Of a DNA stretch of 64,000 nt, positions 36,376-46,019 are shown piece after piece. The stretch lies in the NCBI GenBank assembly GCA_021229015.1, contig CM037783.1, positions 54,646,650 to 54,710,649 of the forward strand. The letters run 5' to 3'. The position numbers and the translations under genes are program-made. Numbering within the stretch: position 1 is the first letter of the stretch; the number at the start of each line of letters is the position of its first letter. The stretch comes from Solen grandis. Its lineage: Eukaryota > Mollusca > Bivalvia > Adapedonta > Solenidae. The notes below the pieces were generated by a model. The model saw only the letters and a program-made list of their open reading frames with translations, had not been told where the DNA came from and searched no databases.

Positions 36376-39300
36376 TTCAGTATCTATTACGGTCACTTGC
36401 ATACCCTCTGTGTCAATACACGTATCATACACCTCTGCCCCATTCACATCCTGGAGTACAATATACAGTGTAAAAATAAATGAAGGAATACCTAAATGGA
36501 GGTTTATATTGTTTATATCTTTTAATATATTTGAAAGGAAGTATTAAAATTAATCAGAATCTTTATGAATTCATCAAAGACATTGACTGTTATATACAAA
36601 TTATTTGATGGAAGTATATGATACAAGAACTGCAAACTAAAAAAATTTTTTTTTCCGCAGAATATTAGTAGGTAGATCATACAATTTCACATATGTAATG
36701 TTTCCTAAGATTAAAGATAGAATAAACTGTACTGACCAGCCTAAGTTTTGATACAATATCGATAACAGTTTCTTTCGCAGCTCCATCCTTGGCCAGGACA
36801 TACATGAAGCCTCCCCCTCCTGCCCCCGCCATGCATATGCCTAGAGCATGGGGTCGACATGCCCCCATCAGCTTGGTGATGAAGTCTGTCTCACACCCTG
36901 GGGCCATGACTTTCTTCATCTCCCAGTAGCGGTCCAAACACTGTCCAACTGCCTCCAGGTCACCTGGCAGCATCATTCACATAGTGTTAATAACATCAGC
37001 CTACTATGGAATTACATTACTGAACCAAAATATTGTTACCACATAAGTCCTCCCCCCACACACACACTGTAAGGCAATATTTGTGATTTATCACTACAGC
37101 TCATTGTAGGGAAATTAACAAAGCATATATGATCTACTTACTTTTCTACATATCAAAGCAATAATTGTATACTACAAGGGCTGATTGATAAATTCACAGA
37201 ATTCTCCTTTCAAGAAATTGTTTTTTTCATCAAATCACATGAAAACTTGTTTACAAGTTAACTTATTTTCTCCTTCATTGTCAGGTAGGTGAAAAGATAT
37301 TTAATACTTTAGAAGAATAAATGGTATCCATAGCAACCACTGTTTGGTGACTTGAAGCATGCTGTTATTTCCCACGTTATGAATTCATTAAACATGCTAA
37401 TCCGCAGTCAAATTTAACGCATATTTGGCGCGAGCGCAACTGAAGTAAGCGTGACGTTGTGTTGGATGGTTATTTCACAGCAGCGTTTTATAGACATGGC
37501 TTCAAAACGGCATATGATGTCAACAGATAACACTGAGTTGCGTGCAGTTGTCAAACTTTGTGTGGGACTCAAACTTTCACCAATAGAAACACTAAAATAA
37601 ATAAAAAATTCAGATCTATTACCAATCTGTGGGAAAACATTTGTCTACAAATGGCACAAGTGGTTTACGGATAGTAGAACCTCAGTGTTTGATGACGAAA
37701 GACCAGGTTGGCAGACATAGACAGTCAGAACTAAGAGGCCAACAGTTTGAAATGGTGGTTACGTCAAGAAAGTTTACCGGACACTAGACTTTGACTTTTA
37801 GGTAATGTCAGCGTGACATCTGAGTGCTTCAAGTACTACATAGTACTGTTGTTCAATGTTTCATGTAAACCTTATTGTTCAATGTATCTAAATAACATTT
37901 AAGCTCTATGTCAGTCATGAGTAAATGTATCCCTTGATGTATTTTGTTTTTACTTTTCTATTCCAGGTTTCAGTAATAAAGCATTTCTGCGGACATATCA
38001 ATCACCCCTTGTATTCCTCTGACAACTTAACAAGTGCCATACATTTTAACTATTCCACATGTAAGGGCAGTACCTGAGAACTATTCTACACCCAAACAAG
38101 AGCTAACACTGAGTACAATTTATACCCCAGCTACATCACCGGACTTAATAATGACAAAAAGAGTCAAGTGTCATAACTCTAGGCAAATGCACATTTAAAA
38201 AGGCTGCTGAAGTTATGTGCTAGTGTTTCTTAAGATATTGAACATGAAGCCAAACTTCTGAAGTAAAAGGGGTAATAACTTTTGAGAATTTCTTTACAGA
38301 GAAAGAGAGATAGGGAGACAGACAGACTGACAGTGATGAACAGTCTATCAATGATAATGTGTGCAAAGTGCCATTGTTGTCCTTTTCAGGCTTTTTAAGA
38401 TATTGAACTTTTTGTGTAATAATTCAGGACAACACACATGAATCCTATATAGTCTCAACTTCTGTTTGTTAAAATGGCCGTAATAAATGCAGCTATCACT
38501 AGAGGATATTCATAACATCACAAAGCAATGACATAATGTGACACAACCTGACAAAAAGATGTAAATTACCTTCCCATGCACTGGCATGATGGGGGTCTAA
38601 TAGCTGACTAATATTATTGCTCAAATATCACTTAAACTTCTCACCGTTCTCGAAGTGTTGTGCGCAGGTGTGTGCCAGACTGACAAGGTTGTCCTCCGTC
38701 TCCACGATCTGGGGGTTCCTGGCGTACCAGTTTCTCACCACCTCCTGTGTACACACAAACAATACATACAAACACATTGTACATACATACACTGGATATA
38801 CTGTACTGTAAAGATCCACCATTGGTTTCAGAGAAGACTTGACTATGACTATTTGAGTTTACCGTCGCTTCGACAGTATTTGAGTCATACAGCTAATTAC
38901 AGGTGGAGGAAGACCCCGAATGCACGGTGGCATCCGGGTAGAACCACCGACATACTGCAAGCCTTCAGTGAAGAAAATTTGAATAAATAATAAAAAAAAA
39001 CAAAAAAACATTCAAATTATAGCCAAAATTGTATGGATCATGTTATTGCAGCTGCTTTTGTGAAGGACCCCAAAAGGAATCAGGATCCCACCATTATCTG
39101 CTCAGTGGTTTCAGAAGAGGTGTTACGCAAAGTAAATTGTTGACAGCAGACGACTGAGCATATCATGCCCAGGGAACTAAAGACCGCATTTTAATCTCAT
39201 GGAAAGAAGATTTCTTTTCAGATCATAATTATTTACTTTCAAAATCAAATCTCCACAACCTACCTGTAGAAGATTTCGAGCCAGTCTTGTTTTCCCAGTA

Positions 39301-42300
39301 TATATGAGGACTATCCTTTCATTGAAGGCGTCAATAGTTTCCTTGGAGATGCTGAGCTCCTTAGCCTCCACGAAAAGGGGCAGTTTTCCCTGTGAGAGGC
39401 CCAGCCTGACCCCACCACACAGTCCTCCTATCTGGTCCTGCCAGCCGCCACCTGTTGTCAACATCTGTTCCAGGTACAACACCTGCAGAGAAACAAGAGG
39501 GGCGGTCAATAAGTTCTAATAATGCATGACTTTTAACACTTTTGAAATGCACTTGGCTTTTATGTTTTCAAAAGAGTAGACATAAACTTGTTAAATATAA
39601 CAGCCATAATATATTTAAACTGTATTAATTAGACCTTTTATTCAATGAACCTTACTAAATGAGAGTAAAGCCATTTCATCAAAACTCAGAATAACATTTA
39701 TGTCAAATCTTATTTTTTAACAGTTAATGCAATGAAGCTTAATACTACTTAAAGATAAGCACAAAGCATAAACCCTATTTCCCTACCAATCATAAATAAA
39801 AATGTTCAGTTTCCCAGAATTCCCTGACCTACCACATGGATGAGGCCCTTCCTGTCACATGACTTCCCAGCAGCCTTCAGGAGACGATTAGAGTGGTGAC
39901 TGCACTATGGTGTTGACACTTTGAACAGTTTTTTAACTTATTTGTGTCAACAGGACATGTAGAGGTCAGAAAATCTTACGGTATTTATGCACTATTAATT
40001 TCTACAACACTGACGATTAGAGTGGTTTTAAGGTCAGACAGAAAAATTAATTTTGTTGATACATGTTCTCTTGAGAGTAACACCTGCATGGGTACAAAGC
40101 AATATGAGGGCCCCTGCAAATATTATCACCCTAGAAAAGGTTTTTAAATCAATGACAAGGCATGATGGCTTATACTGTTTTGCAGTAATAGCATTTTTTT
40201 AAACACATTCTTTAATCAATTTTTACAAATTGCTTGCTTTCTGAAAAACCTTTCAAAACCATTCTAAATTTCAAATATAAAATTTGCTAACCATGTTAAT
40301 ATACCCATACTGAGTTACTTTAGACTGTTCAATCAATGATCAAAATTAGCACAGTGCAAATTTCATTACCAAATATGGATTATAAGAAGTATAAGGATTC
40401 CAGCTTTTAATTTTTATCTTCCATGATTGTTTAACATTTTGTCATCCATCCTTTTTACATAATCTCTCTATCTTACCTGAGCCATGGGGCAGGTTGGTCC
40501 AGGTGTGAATCTCGAAGCCACCACAGTATTTGTCAATCAACTGGTCCTTCAGACTGTGGTCAGATTGGAGGTCCACAATACCAGCACACACAAACGCTGC
40601 CTTCAGTAGTGCACCTGGTGTTCATGTACCACAAGATGTGTCAAAATACTGATAAAAACCTCAGACTTAGCAGCAAAGGAAAAAATTCAGATGTAAAAAA
40701 GATAAAAAAAACCTGCTGCTTATCTATAAAATATTCGATAGGAATTAAATACAATATGTGAAAAAAACAAAAAAAGCATTTATTTTGACACATACTTGTT
40801 ATGTAGTTTTCTCACAGAAAATGCCATATTCTTTGATACTCAGAAACATCAGAGTGTTTTCTTCCCCATATTGTATTGAAATCCTGTTGAATATTTGAGA
40901 GATAAGCAGCGTATAATATTTTTTCTTCTATAGAACACTGGAAAGACAGTTTATTAGAATATTAGACACCATTGCAATATTGTCAGCATGAAAAATCTAT
41001 TGAAACTAGAGCTATAACTAATGTGATGAATACCCCGGCTTGTTTGTTTGTTTATTGGGTTTAAAGTCCCTTCAACAGTATTCAGTCATTTGAAGACGAT
41101 GTCTACTTGAGACAGATATAGTGCTGCCACACTGCAGTGTGGCATAATACCACACCCAGTCACATTATCCTGACACCGGGCCAACCAGTCCTGGAACTAC
41201 CCTTATATGCTGAGGGCCAAGCAAGGGAGCTATATCAGTACCATTTTTTATGACTTTGGTATGTCGTGGCCGGGGATCAAACCCACGACCTCACCCCCCC
41301 TTGTATGCCTTGACTCAGCACTATGAACTCTTTATAAAACAGGAGGAGACAGGATAGGACACTACCAGATGGGACAAGGCAAGTGATTCCTTTCTAGCAT
41401 AATAACATACAGTACTCAAAAACATGATCCAATCTGATCTCTACATCACTACATGAAAGGTGGTTACCATAGTAACACATACCAGTAGCATGAGGCTGGT
41501 TGTAGTCCCTAAGGTCTGACAACTCTGTACACACCACTTCCTTGGCTTCATCTGTGCCATGAAGCACCATCTTCAACTGGGGGCTGTCAGAGACAACAGT
41601 AGAGATATAACACACAGACTCGAGACACAGCAATGGAGAACTAAGTGGCACCTGGTGTACCAGAACTGAGAAAGGTACAATGGACCAATGGAACTATCTG
41701 GGTATCTGAAGGTTGTGAGTTAGAACCCAGTTGGGTTCATGAATCTTCCATGAGCAAAGTACTGGTCCAACCCAGGAACCGTCCAGAGGAATAAGCTGAG
41801 TTTCAAAATTAGCCTTGAGAGCTTACAAAAGCCATTTGATAAAGGAACAAAAGAAAAATCTGAATTTTGTATATTTACAGTAAATATATATCTGATTCAG
41901 AAAATATTGAATACTTACTCATTGATTCTCTTTGTCTTAGCTCCAACTGGTCTCTAAAAGTATGAAATACAATTGAAATTAAATATAAAACTTTTTCACA
42001 CATACTGGTATGATTACAGGTAACATTTAAAAAGAAAATGGCTAAAGACCAAGACCCATTAAAACAAATATCTTTAAATTGACTTACTGGAAATGAAGAA
42101 AAAAAAAACATAATTTTTTTTTTTTTACCATTTTAAATTTCAATAAAAAGGTTTCTTATGCTTGATATTTGTGTATATCATATGGTTAATCTGTTGTGGT
42201 AAAGTTACATATTTCAGAATAAGTACAAATTTTAAATTTCATTAAATTTGAGAAATTTTTAAAAGATGTTTAGTGAATACGGCTCTTAATCTATGACAGT

Positions 42301-43878
42301 TTCTTACCTTTCCCTTCAGTAGAAGTCCTACAATGGTGACAGCCCCTCCATGTTCAAATGTGATGGGCGGGGTATCTGACCAGCCCCCTGATACATCTAT
42401 CCTAGAGGGACATTCTGCCAGGACCCACTTTCCAAATGGAACTATGGGGTCGTCCTCCAATTTGAAGAACTGAAAGAACAAATTGAGTTATTTTTGCATT
42501 GTGTTCCTATTCATTACATCATCATAAGCAGAAGAAGAATTATCATCACCATTTTCATCATCAACGTTTTCATCATCGTTTTTATAATCACATCAGCAGC
42601 AGCATCACCCTAATCACTATCACCTTTATCACCACCACCACCATCATCATCGTTATCATCACCATCAGCAGCAGCATCAACACCACCATCAGTACACTAT
42701 TCTTTTCTTTTAATTCTTAAAGAATGAATAAACACAACATCAATACTATATGATAGTTCAATTTTCAACCACTGAACTTGCTATAACATTGCAGACAAAG
42801 CATTTGATATACTGAATGATAAATCAGTCTTTCCAATGTATCAAAATCAGAATTATGTCACTTGAAGAGTAAGGTTTATAGCCCAACTACAACTTCAAAT
42901 GACTATAGGTAAATAAACTACAAGTGTCTAAATAGTGCAGTGGCCAACACACTGGCTTTCACCTGTGTTTGCTCTTTCGGACATGTAAATTAACTATGAT
43001 ACTCTGGGTTACTCCCACACAGACACCATTTTCAGTGCCAAATTCTAAAAGAGATATAGTTTTATATTTAAAAATAATCTTGTGGAAAACCAAACCAAGA
43101 AAAAAGGAGCCCACCTCCACCGCTGTCATTACAGCCTGCCTTATCAGTATCTGGGCTGCACCCTCATAATGACGGGCCGCCCGAATCAATTTGTCTGGCC
43201 TGTCCAACCACTGTGCTCTCTCTTGGGCAAGGGCAGCAACTCCGTCTTTAATGTTTCCTTCCTGGAATTAATATGCATACATGTTCAAACCTTAACTAGA
43301 ACTATCACTTAAGGTTATTAATATCCCTGCATTCCATCTTATCTTCATGTAATGTGAGTTAAGGGTGGGACATGACAGGATGGGGACAGGACTTGATAAA
43401 CATGATTCATTATAGCCCCCATGTCTGTAAAACAGGAGTGTAATAAGAGATAAGAGTTAAGGAAAAGTTGATGTTATAATCCCTCACATACCCCCCCCTC
43501 CCCCATCTGTAAGTCGACGTACAGTTAAATGGCTCAATTTTTCTCAGAAAAATCTGGTTTGCAAAATGAATGCTTTGAGATACTGCTTGTATTCATTCAG
43601 ACATTTCATTAGCCATTTTCTTTTAAGCTTAGGGACTTCATTTCATGTGAGGGGCAACTTTCATTCAGCTGTCCGGATGATGTGGGTGAAAATGACAAAA
43701 AAAAACAGAAACAATCCTACCTCGAGACACTGGAAGGCCTTGGCCCATGTGACATTGGCTGCAGGCCCACTGCGCAGCCCACCCTTTGGCCCCGCCATAC
43801 ATCCCAGCACATCAGCTATGTTGGCCAGAGTCCTGGCTGCCACACCTGCCTGTAGGGAACTCTGGCTCTCTGTACACA
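35855..43878 (-). CDS. FCSK: L-fucose kinase (fucokinase), C-terminal kinase half; irregular model
   Basis: Fucokinase phosphorylates L-fucose to fucose-1-phosphate in the cytosolic salvage route to GDP-fucose. Minus-strand exons at 43878-43721, 43261-43115, 42469-42308, 41953-41919, 41583-41483, 40614-40477, 39482-39264, 38744-38645, 36963-36737 and 36450 onwards match vertebrate FCSK closely as I remember it. Key segments are [37 protein letters not shown] (GHMP motif 1), [20 protein letters not shown] (start of motif 2), [26 protein letters not shown] and [11 protein letters not shown] (motif 3). Three irregularities stand out: the LGTSS continuation of motif 2 is missing, the last exon has a one-base frame break near 36373, and the N-terminal half (several hundred residues) is not found. 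The family is certain; whether this copy is intact is open. Confidence 0.88.
36076..36246 (-). repeat. coding tandem duplication in the acidic tail
   Basis: The plus-strand string CATCACTGACTACCACCACT occurs near 36079 and again near 36211, about 132 bases (44 codons) apart, so the unit is in frame. Confidence 0.75.
36289..36450 (-). CDS. FCSK: FCSK last exon, as read without frame change
   Basis: Acceptor [32 protein letters not shown] matches the end of vertebrate fucokinase (VEVDTQGL region). Without a frame change it runs about 30 further residues to TGA at 36289-36291. The sequence after IDTEN looks unnatural in this frame, whereas the neighbouring frame is acidic and well behaved. Confidence 0.6.
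   Translation of the reverse strand, partial: DVNGAEVYDTCIDTEGMQVTVIDTENQRMPRMRRKKTCKTTTTSQKLSWKTMV
36737..36963 (-). CDS. FCSK: FCSK exon: GHMP motif 3
   Basis: It encodes [20 protein letters not shown], then [20 protein letters not shown] and [18 protein letters not shown]. The GAGGGGF loop is the third GHMP motif. The donor is a non-consensus GTCAGT. Confidence 0.92.
37175..38011 (+). mobile_element. decayed mariner-like transposon in FCSK intron
   Basis: The 837-base element is flanked by TA on both sides (37173-37174 and 38012-38013). The left end is CAAGGGCTGATTGATAAATT. The right end is ATCAATCACCCCTTG, its imperfect inverse. Inside, from 37497, a frame reading [20 protein letters not shown], then [20 protein letters not shown] and ERPG, resembles the N-terminal helix-turn-helix part of mariner-type transposases. 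It has several in-frame stops and lacks a DDE catalytic core, so it is non-functional. An internal deletion is likely, given usual lengths near 1.3 kb. Confidence 0.8.
37497..37770 (+). pseudogene. mariner-like transposase N-terminal remnant
   Basis: See the enclosing element. Stop codons fall after LSPIETLK, after ERPGWQT and after TKRPTV. Only the DNA-binding part is recognisable. Confidence 0.7.
38645..38744 (-). CDS. FCSK: FCSK exon
   Basis: [20 protein letters not shown] then [13 protein letters not shown], donor GTGAGA in phase 1. It corresponds to the human DVLRSWYARLP segment. Confidence 0.92.
38862..38965 (-). mobile_element. SINE body fragment, inverted
   Basis: On the minus strand it carries GGTTCTACCCGGATGCCACC, GGGGTCTTCCTCCACCTG and CTGTCGAAGCGACGG, matching the SINE at 27855. 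Confidence 0.7.
39264..39482 (-). CDS. FCSK: FCSK exon
   Basis: 73 codons in phase 0: [20 protein letters not shown] through [17 protein letters not shown]. Acceptor TCTCTGCAG, donor GTAGGT. This is one of the most conserved blocks of the enzyme. Confidence 0.95.
39833..39882 (-). CDS. FCSK: FCSK exon remnant after motif 2 (incomplete)
   Basis: On the minus strand [18 protein letters not shown] ends at a GTAGGT donor in phase 0. It matches the region just before [13 protein letters not shown]. No preceding LGTSS segment is present, and the only nearby acceptor (before 39899) does not keep frame with the exon at 40477. The 5' edge is uncertain and coincides with a 15-base direct repeat. Confidence 0.6.
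39883..40026. repeat. 15-base direct repeats flanking 114 bases
   Basis: GACGATTAGAGTGGT is found perfectly at 39883-39897 and 40012-40026. Between them TGTTGACAC and GTGTCAACA form an inverted repeat with a 23-base loop. This could be a small insertion with target duplication at the broken fucokinase exon. Confidence 0.6.
40477..40614 (-). CDS. FCSK: FCSK exon: start of GHMP motif 2
   Basis: It encodes [20 protein letters not shown] and [19 protein letters not shown], with donor GTAAGA in phase 1. The next residues in fucokinases should be LGTSS(I/L)LAG, completing the glycine-rich phosphate loop. Confidence 0.92.
41005..41038 (-). repeat. repeat terminus, inverted copy
   Basis: AACTAGAGCTATAACTAATG and TGATGAATACCCC are the inverse of the terminus at 9884 and 14917. 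Confidence 0.45.
41036..41310 (-). mobile_element. SINE-like repeat, copy 1
   Basis: On the minus strand it begins near a tRNA B-box-like GGTCGTGGGTTTGATCCC. The body has the perfect palindrome CCACACTGCAGTGTGG and a CCAGTCCTGGAACTACC stretch (plus strand). A second copy lies at 44490-44735. Confidence 0.6.
41483..41583 (-). CDS. FCSK: FCSK exon
   Basis: It encodes [20 protein letters not shown] then [13 protein letters not shown]. Acceptor CTGACAG, donor GTATGT. It enters in phase 2 and leaves in phase 1. Confidence 0.9.
41690..41815 (+). mobile_element. SINE-like fragment with TACTGGTCCAACCCAGG
   Basis: A B-box-like GTGAGTTAGAACCCAG is followed by AGTACTGGTCCAACCCAGGA. The second part also occurs at about 45950 and, diverged, at 8130. 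Confidence 0.5.
41919..41953 (-). CDS. FCSK: FCSK microexon of 35 bases
   Basis: It encodes [11 protein letters not shown] plus two bases of an Asp codon, between a TTTTAG acceptor and a GTAAGT donor. It matches the human RPIGARARRI position and bridges flanking exons in frame. Confidence 0.85.
42308..42469 (-). CDS. FCSK: FCSK exon: GHMP motif 1
   Basis: 54 codons in phase 0, from [20 protein letters not shown] to LLLKGK, including [20 protein letters not shown]. The SGGWSDTPP stretch is the signature of the sugar-binding end of fucokinases. Donor GTAAGA. Confidence 0.95.
42510..42705. repeat. ATC/ACC-rich compound microsatellite
   Basis: Degenerate CAT, CAC and CAG trinucleotides over about 190 bases, in an FCSK intron. 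Confidence 0.85.
43115..43261 (-). CDS. FCSK: FCSK exon
   Basis: 49 codons in phase 0: [19 protein letters not shown], then [20 protein letters not shown] and RQAVMTAVE. Donor GTGGGC. Confidence 0.92.
43721..43878 (-). CDS. FCSK: FCSK exon (first visible)
   Basis: Acceptor TTGTTGCAG, donor GTAGGA. It encodes [20 protein letters not shown] and [20 protein letters not shown], ending FQCLE in phase 0. The first two bases complete a codon from an upstream exon, which would lie at or beyond the N gap. Confidence 0.9.
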
Positions 43879-44189
43879 CTGCAACAAAGGGTCAAAGGTC
43901 AAATACTGCATAACAGGGGATCAGAAGTCAAGTGATACACAGAATCAAAGGTCATTTACTGTGGCACACAAGGTAAAAGGTCAGATCACATACTACCAAA
44001 TATTGTCTACACACACAAGGAAAAGGCAAGCAAAATCTGATGTAGATTGTACTAATAAATAGTCAGGTACTATCAAAATGCACCATATACAACACCATCT
44101 ACTAGATAATAGTAAAAAAAACAGAAATGCAATAGTATTAGATATATGTATTGTCTAATATACAGGAGATTTCAGAAACTAAAATATAA

Positions 44190-44289
44190 NNNNNNNNNNN
44201 NNNNNNNNNNNNNNNNNNNNNNNNNNNNNNNNNNNNNNNNNNNNNNNNNNNNNNNNNNNNNNNNNNNNNNNNNNNNNNNNNNNNNNNNN
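44190..44289. other. assembly gap of 100 N
   Basis: Exactly 100 N, the usual placeholder for a join of unknown size. Fucokinase exons lie only to its left. Confidence 0.98.
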
Positions 44290-44489
44290 TTCAGTTCAAT
44301 CTGTTGTTGAATTATTTACAACAGTAAGGAAATATGTCACATGTTTTTTCTATGAGACTAGTTGTCTTTTTATAATCATTTTATTCTTCATCTTGAAATT
44401 ATCATTTGGTTATAGAGTTTTCTGTAATACTTAGTGTTTGATTGATTTCGATCTGTAGTCTTGATACACTTTGTTGTGTTGTATGTCCT

Positions 44490-44735
44490 GACTTTGGTAT
44501 GTCAGTCATTTTTAGACAATATCTGCATGAGACAGATGAAGGTGCTGCCACACTGCAGTATCATGCCATAAACAAGTGGCATAACTCCATATCCAGTCAT
44601 ATTATCCTGACACCAGTCCTGGAACTACCTTATATGTATACTGATCACCTACCAGTACTATTTTTTTTATGACTTTGGTATCCTGCAAGGGATTTAACCC
44701 AGGACCTTCAGCTGCCGAGGCAACCTCTCTGACCA
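44490..44735 (-). mobile_element. SINE-like repeat, copy 2
   Basis: It shares GTGCTGCCACACTGCAGT, ATTATCCTGACACCAG, TCCTGGAACTACC and TATGACTTTGGTAT with the copy at 41036. Confidence 0.6.
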
Positions 44736-45600
44736 CTCGCTATCAAGGAACAGTAAGAATGATGCAACTGTTGTAGGATTTGAAGGGATATTAATGATGT
44801 GAGACCTGTTCCCTACTCATGTCTAACATTCTTAGATACTTTAATAACCGAATCTCAAAATCAGACTTAATGAAATTAACATGGGGGATAACGAGGCAGC
44901 ACAATTTGCAATTATGATAATATGTGACTGAAGGACACCTATCAAATCCACTGGTCTCCAAATCTTTTGTGTTTGTTCCTTGGACCCCTTTGAAGTCAGT
45001 TTTGCTTGTCCAGTTTCAGGCATTAGACAAACAGATTAAGATAAGTAATCAGGGGTCCCTTGAAACCGCTAATAAAACAGGGTGTTGCATTTCTCATTCC
45101 AAGCCTTTGCTACAGATAAGGGAACCAAGGACATGATTGGAATTAATTGGAATCTTAGGGAGTTAATTGGTTGTAAGCTGTCTAATACATGTTTTTGGAT
45201 TTGTTTCAGATAATTTCTCTTAATTTGAAGATGCTGATTTAATAGCTGGAACATATGAGCATTAGGGAAATGCTTGTCAGTTTAATAAAGTTGGGTGTTT
45301 TGAGTTTTGGTGCATAATTTTTATTTTGTGTGTATACAGACTTTGCATGACATATTATTTCTACAGCATTTATCAGCCAAATTATTTTATTTACCAGTAT
45401 ATTGCAAGTGGGAAAAGTTGCTTCTTTCATCAATTGGGAAACAAATTCTAACAACTTTCTCAGCATTTCCTTCATTAGACATTGCAATTTGCAAGTTTGA
45501 AGATCATGAAAGAAACTCAGTGAAATTCAAACCTAAAACCTTTGGTTCTATAGTCACATATCCTTCTCCTGGACCTAAAAACCTAATGTTTACCATCAAA

Positions 45601-45842
45601 TTAACCCTTTCCCTCATATAGACTCATTTTGACGCACTCAATAGGTACCACATAAAGCCTGATCTGCAGAAAACCACAGTTAAACCTTACCAAATTTAAT
45701 TACAAAATCCTCATTTCCAGACCACTGAGGAGCAGCGAACAGCATAAAACCGGATCAGCCTGCGAGTTACTCACAGGCTGATCTGGTTTTATGCTGTTCG
45801 CATAGGTCTTTTCATGGTTTCCTCTATGAGGGAAAGGGTTAA
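45601..45842 (+). mobile_element. hairpin MITE, family A, full copy
   Basis: TTAA-flanked with standard ends. The palindrome has two mismatches. Confidence 0.85.
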
Positions 45843-45884
45843 AAGACAAGATGTTCATCACTGATTTTGATTAATAAGGGGCAC

Positions 45885-46015
45885 CATTGGCCATTTGTAA
45901 CATATCCAAAAGTTGTGGGTTCAAACCCTGACAGGGGCAAGGATTTTTCATGCAACATACTAGTCCAACCCAGGAACCATCGGGATTTGTGTAAGTTAAA
46001 CGAACTTGTCTCCCA
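45885..46015 (+). mobile_element. SINE-like fragment
   Basis: A B-box-like GTGGGTTCAAACCCTG is followed by ACTAGTCCAACCCAGGAACC, as in the copy at 41690. Confidence 0.5.
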
Positions 46016-46019
46016 TTAG

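Noticed and set aside
40084..40134. Minus-strand frame reading [10 protein letters not shown] as the missing fucokinase LGTSS exon
   Set aside because: It resembles only the LAGAL part, lacks GTSS, and joining from the exon at 40477 through the local acceptor gives TGA at once. It may be a remnant, but I cannot support it.
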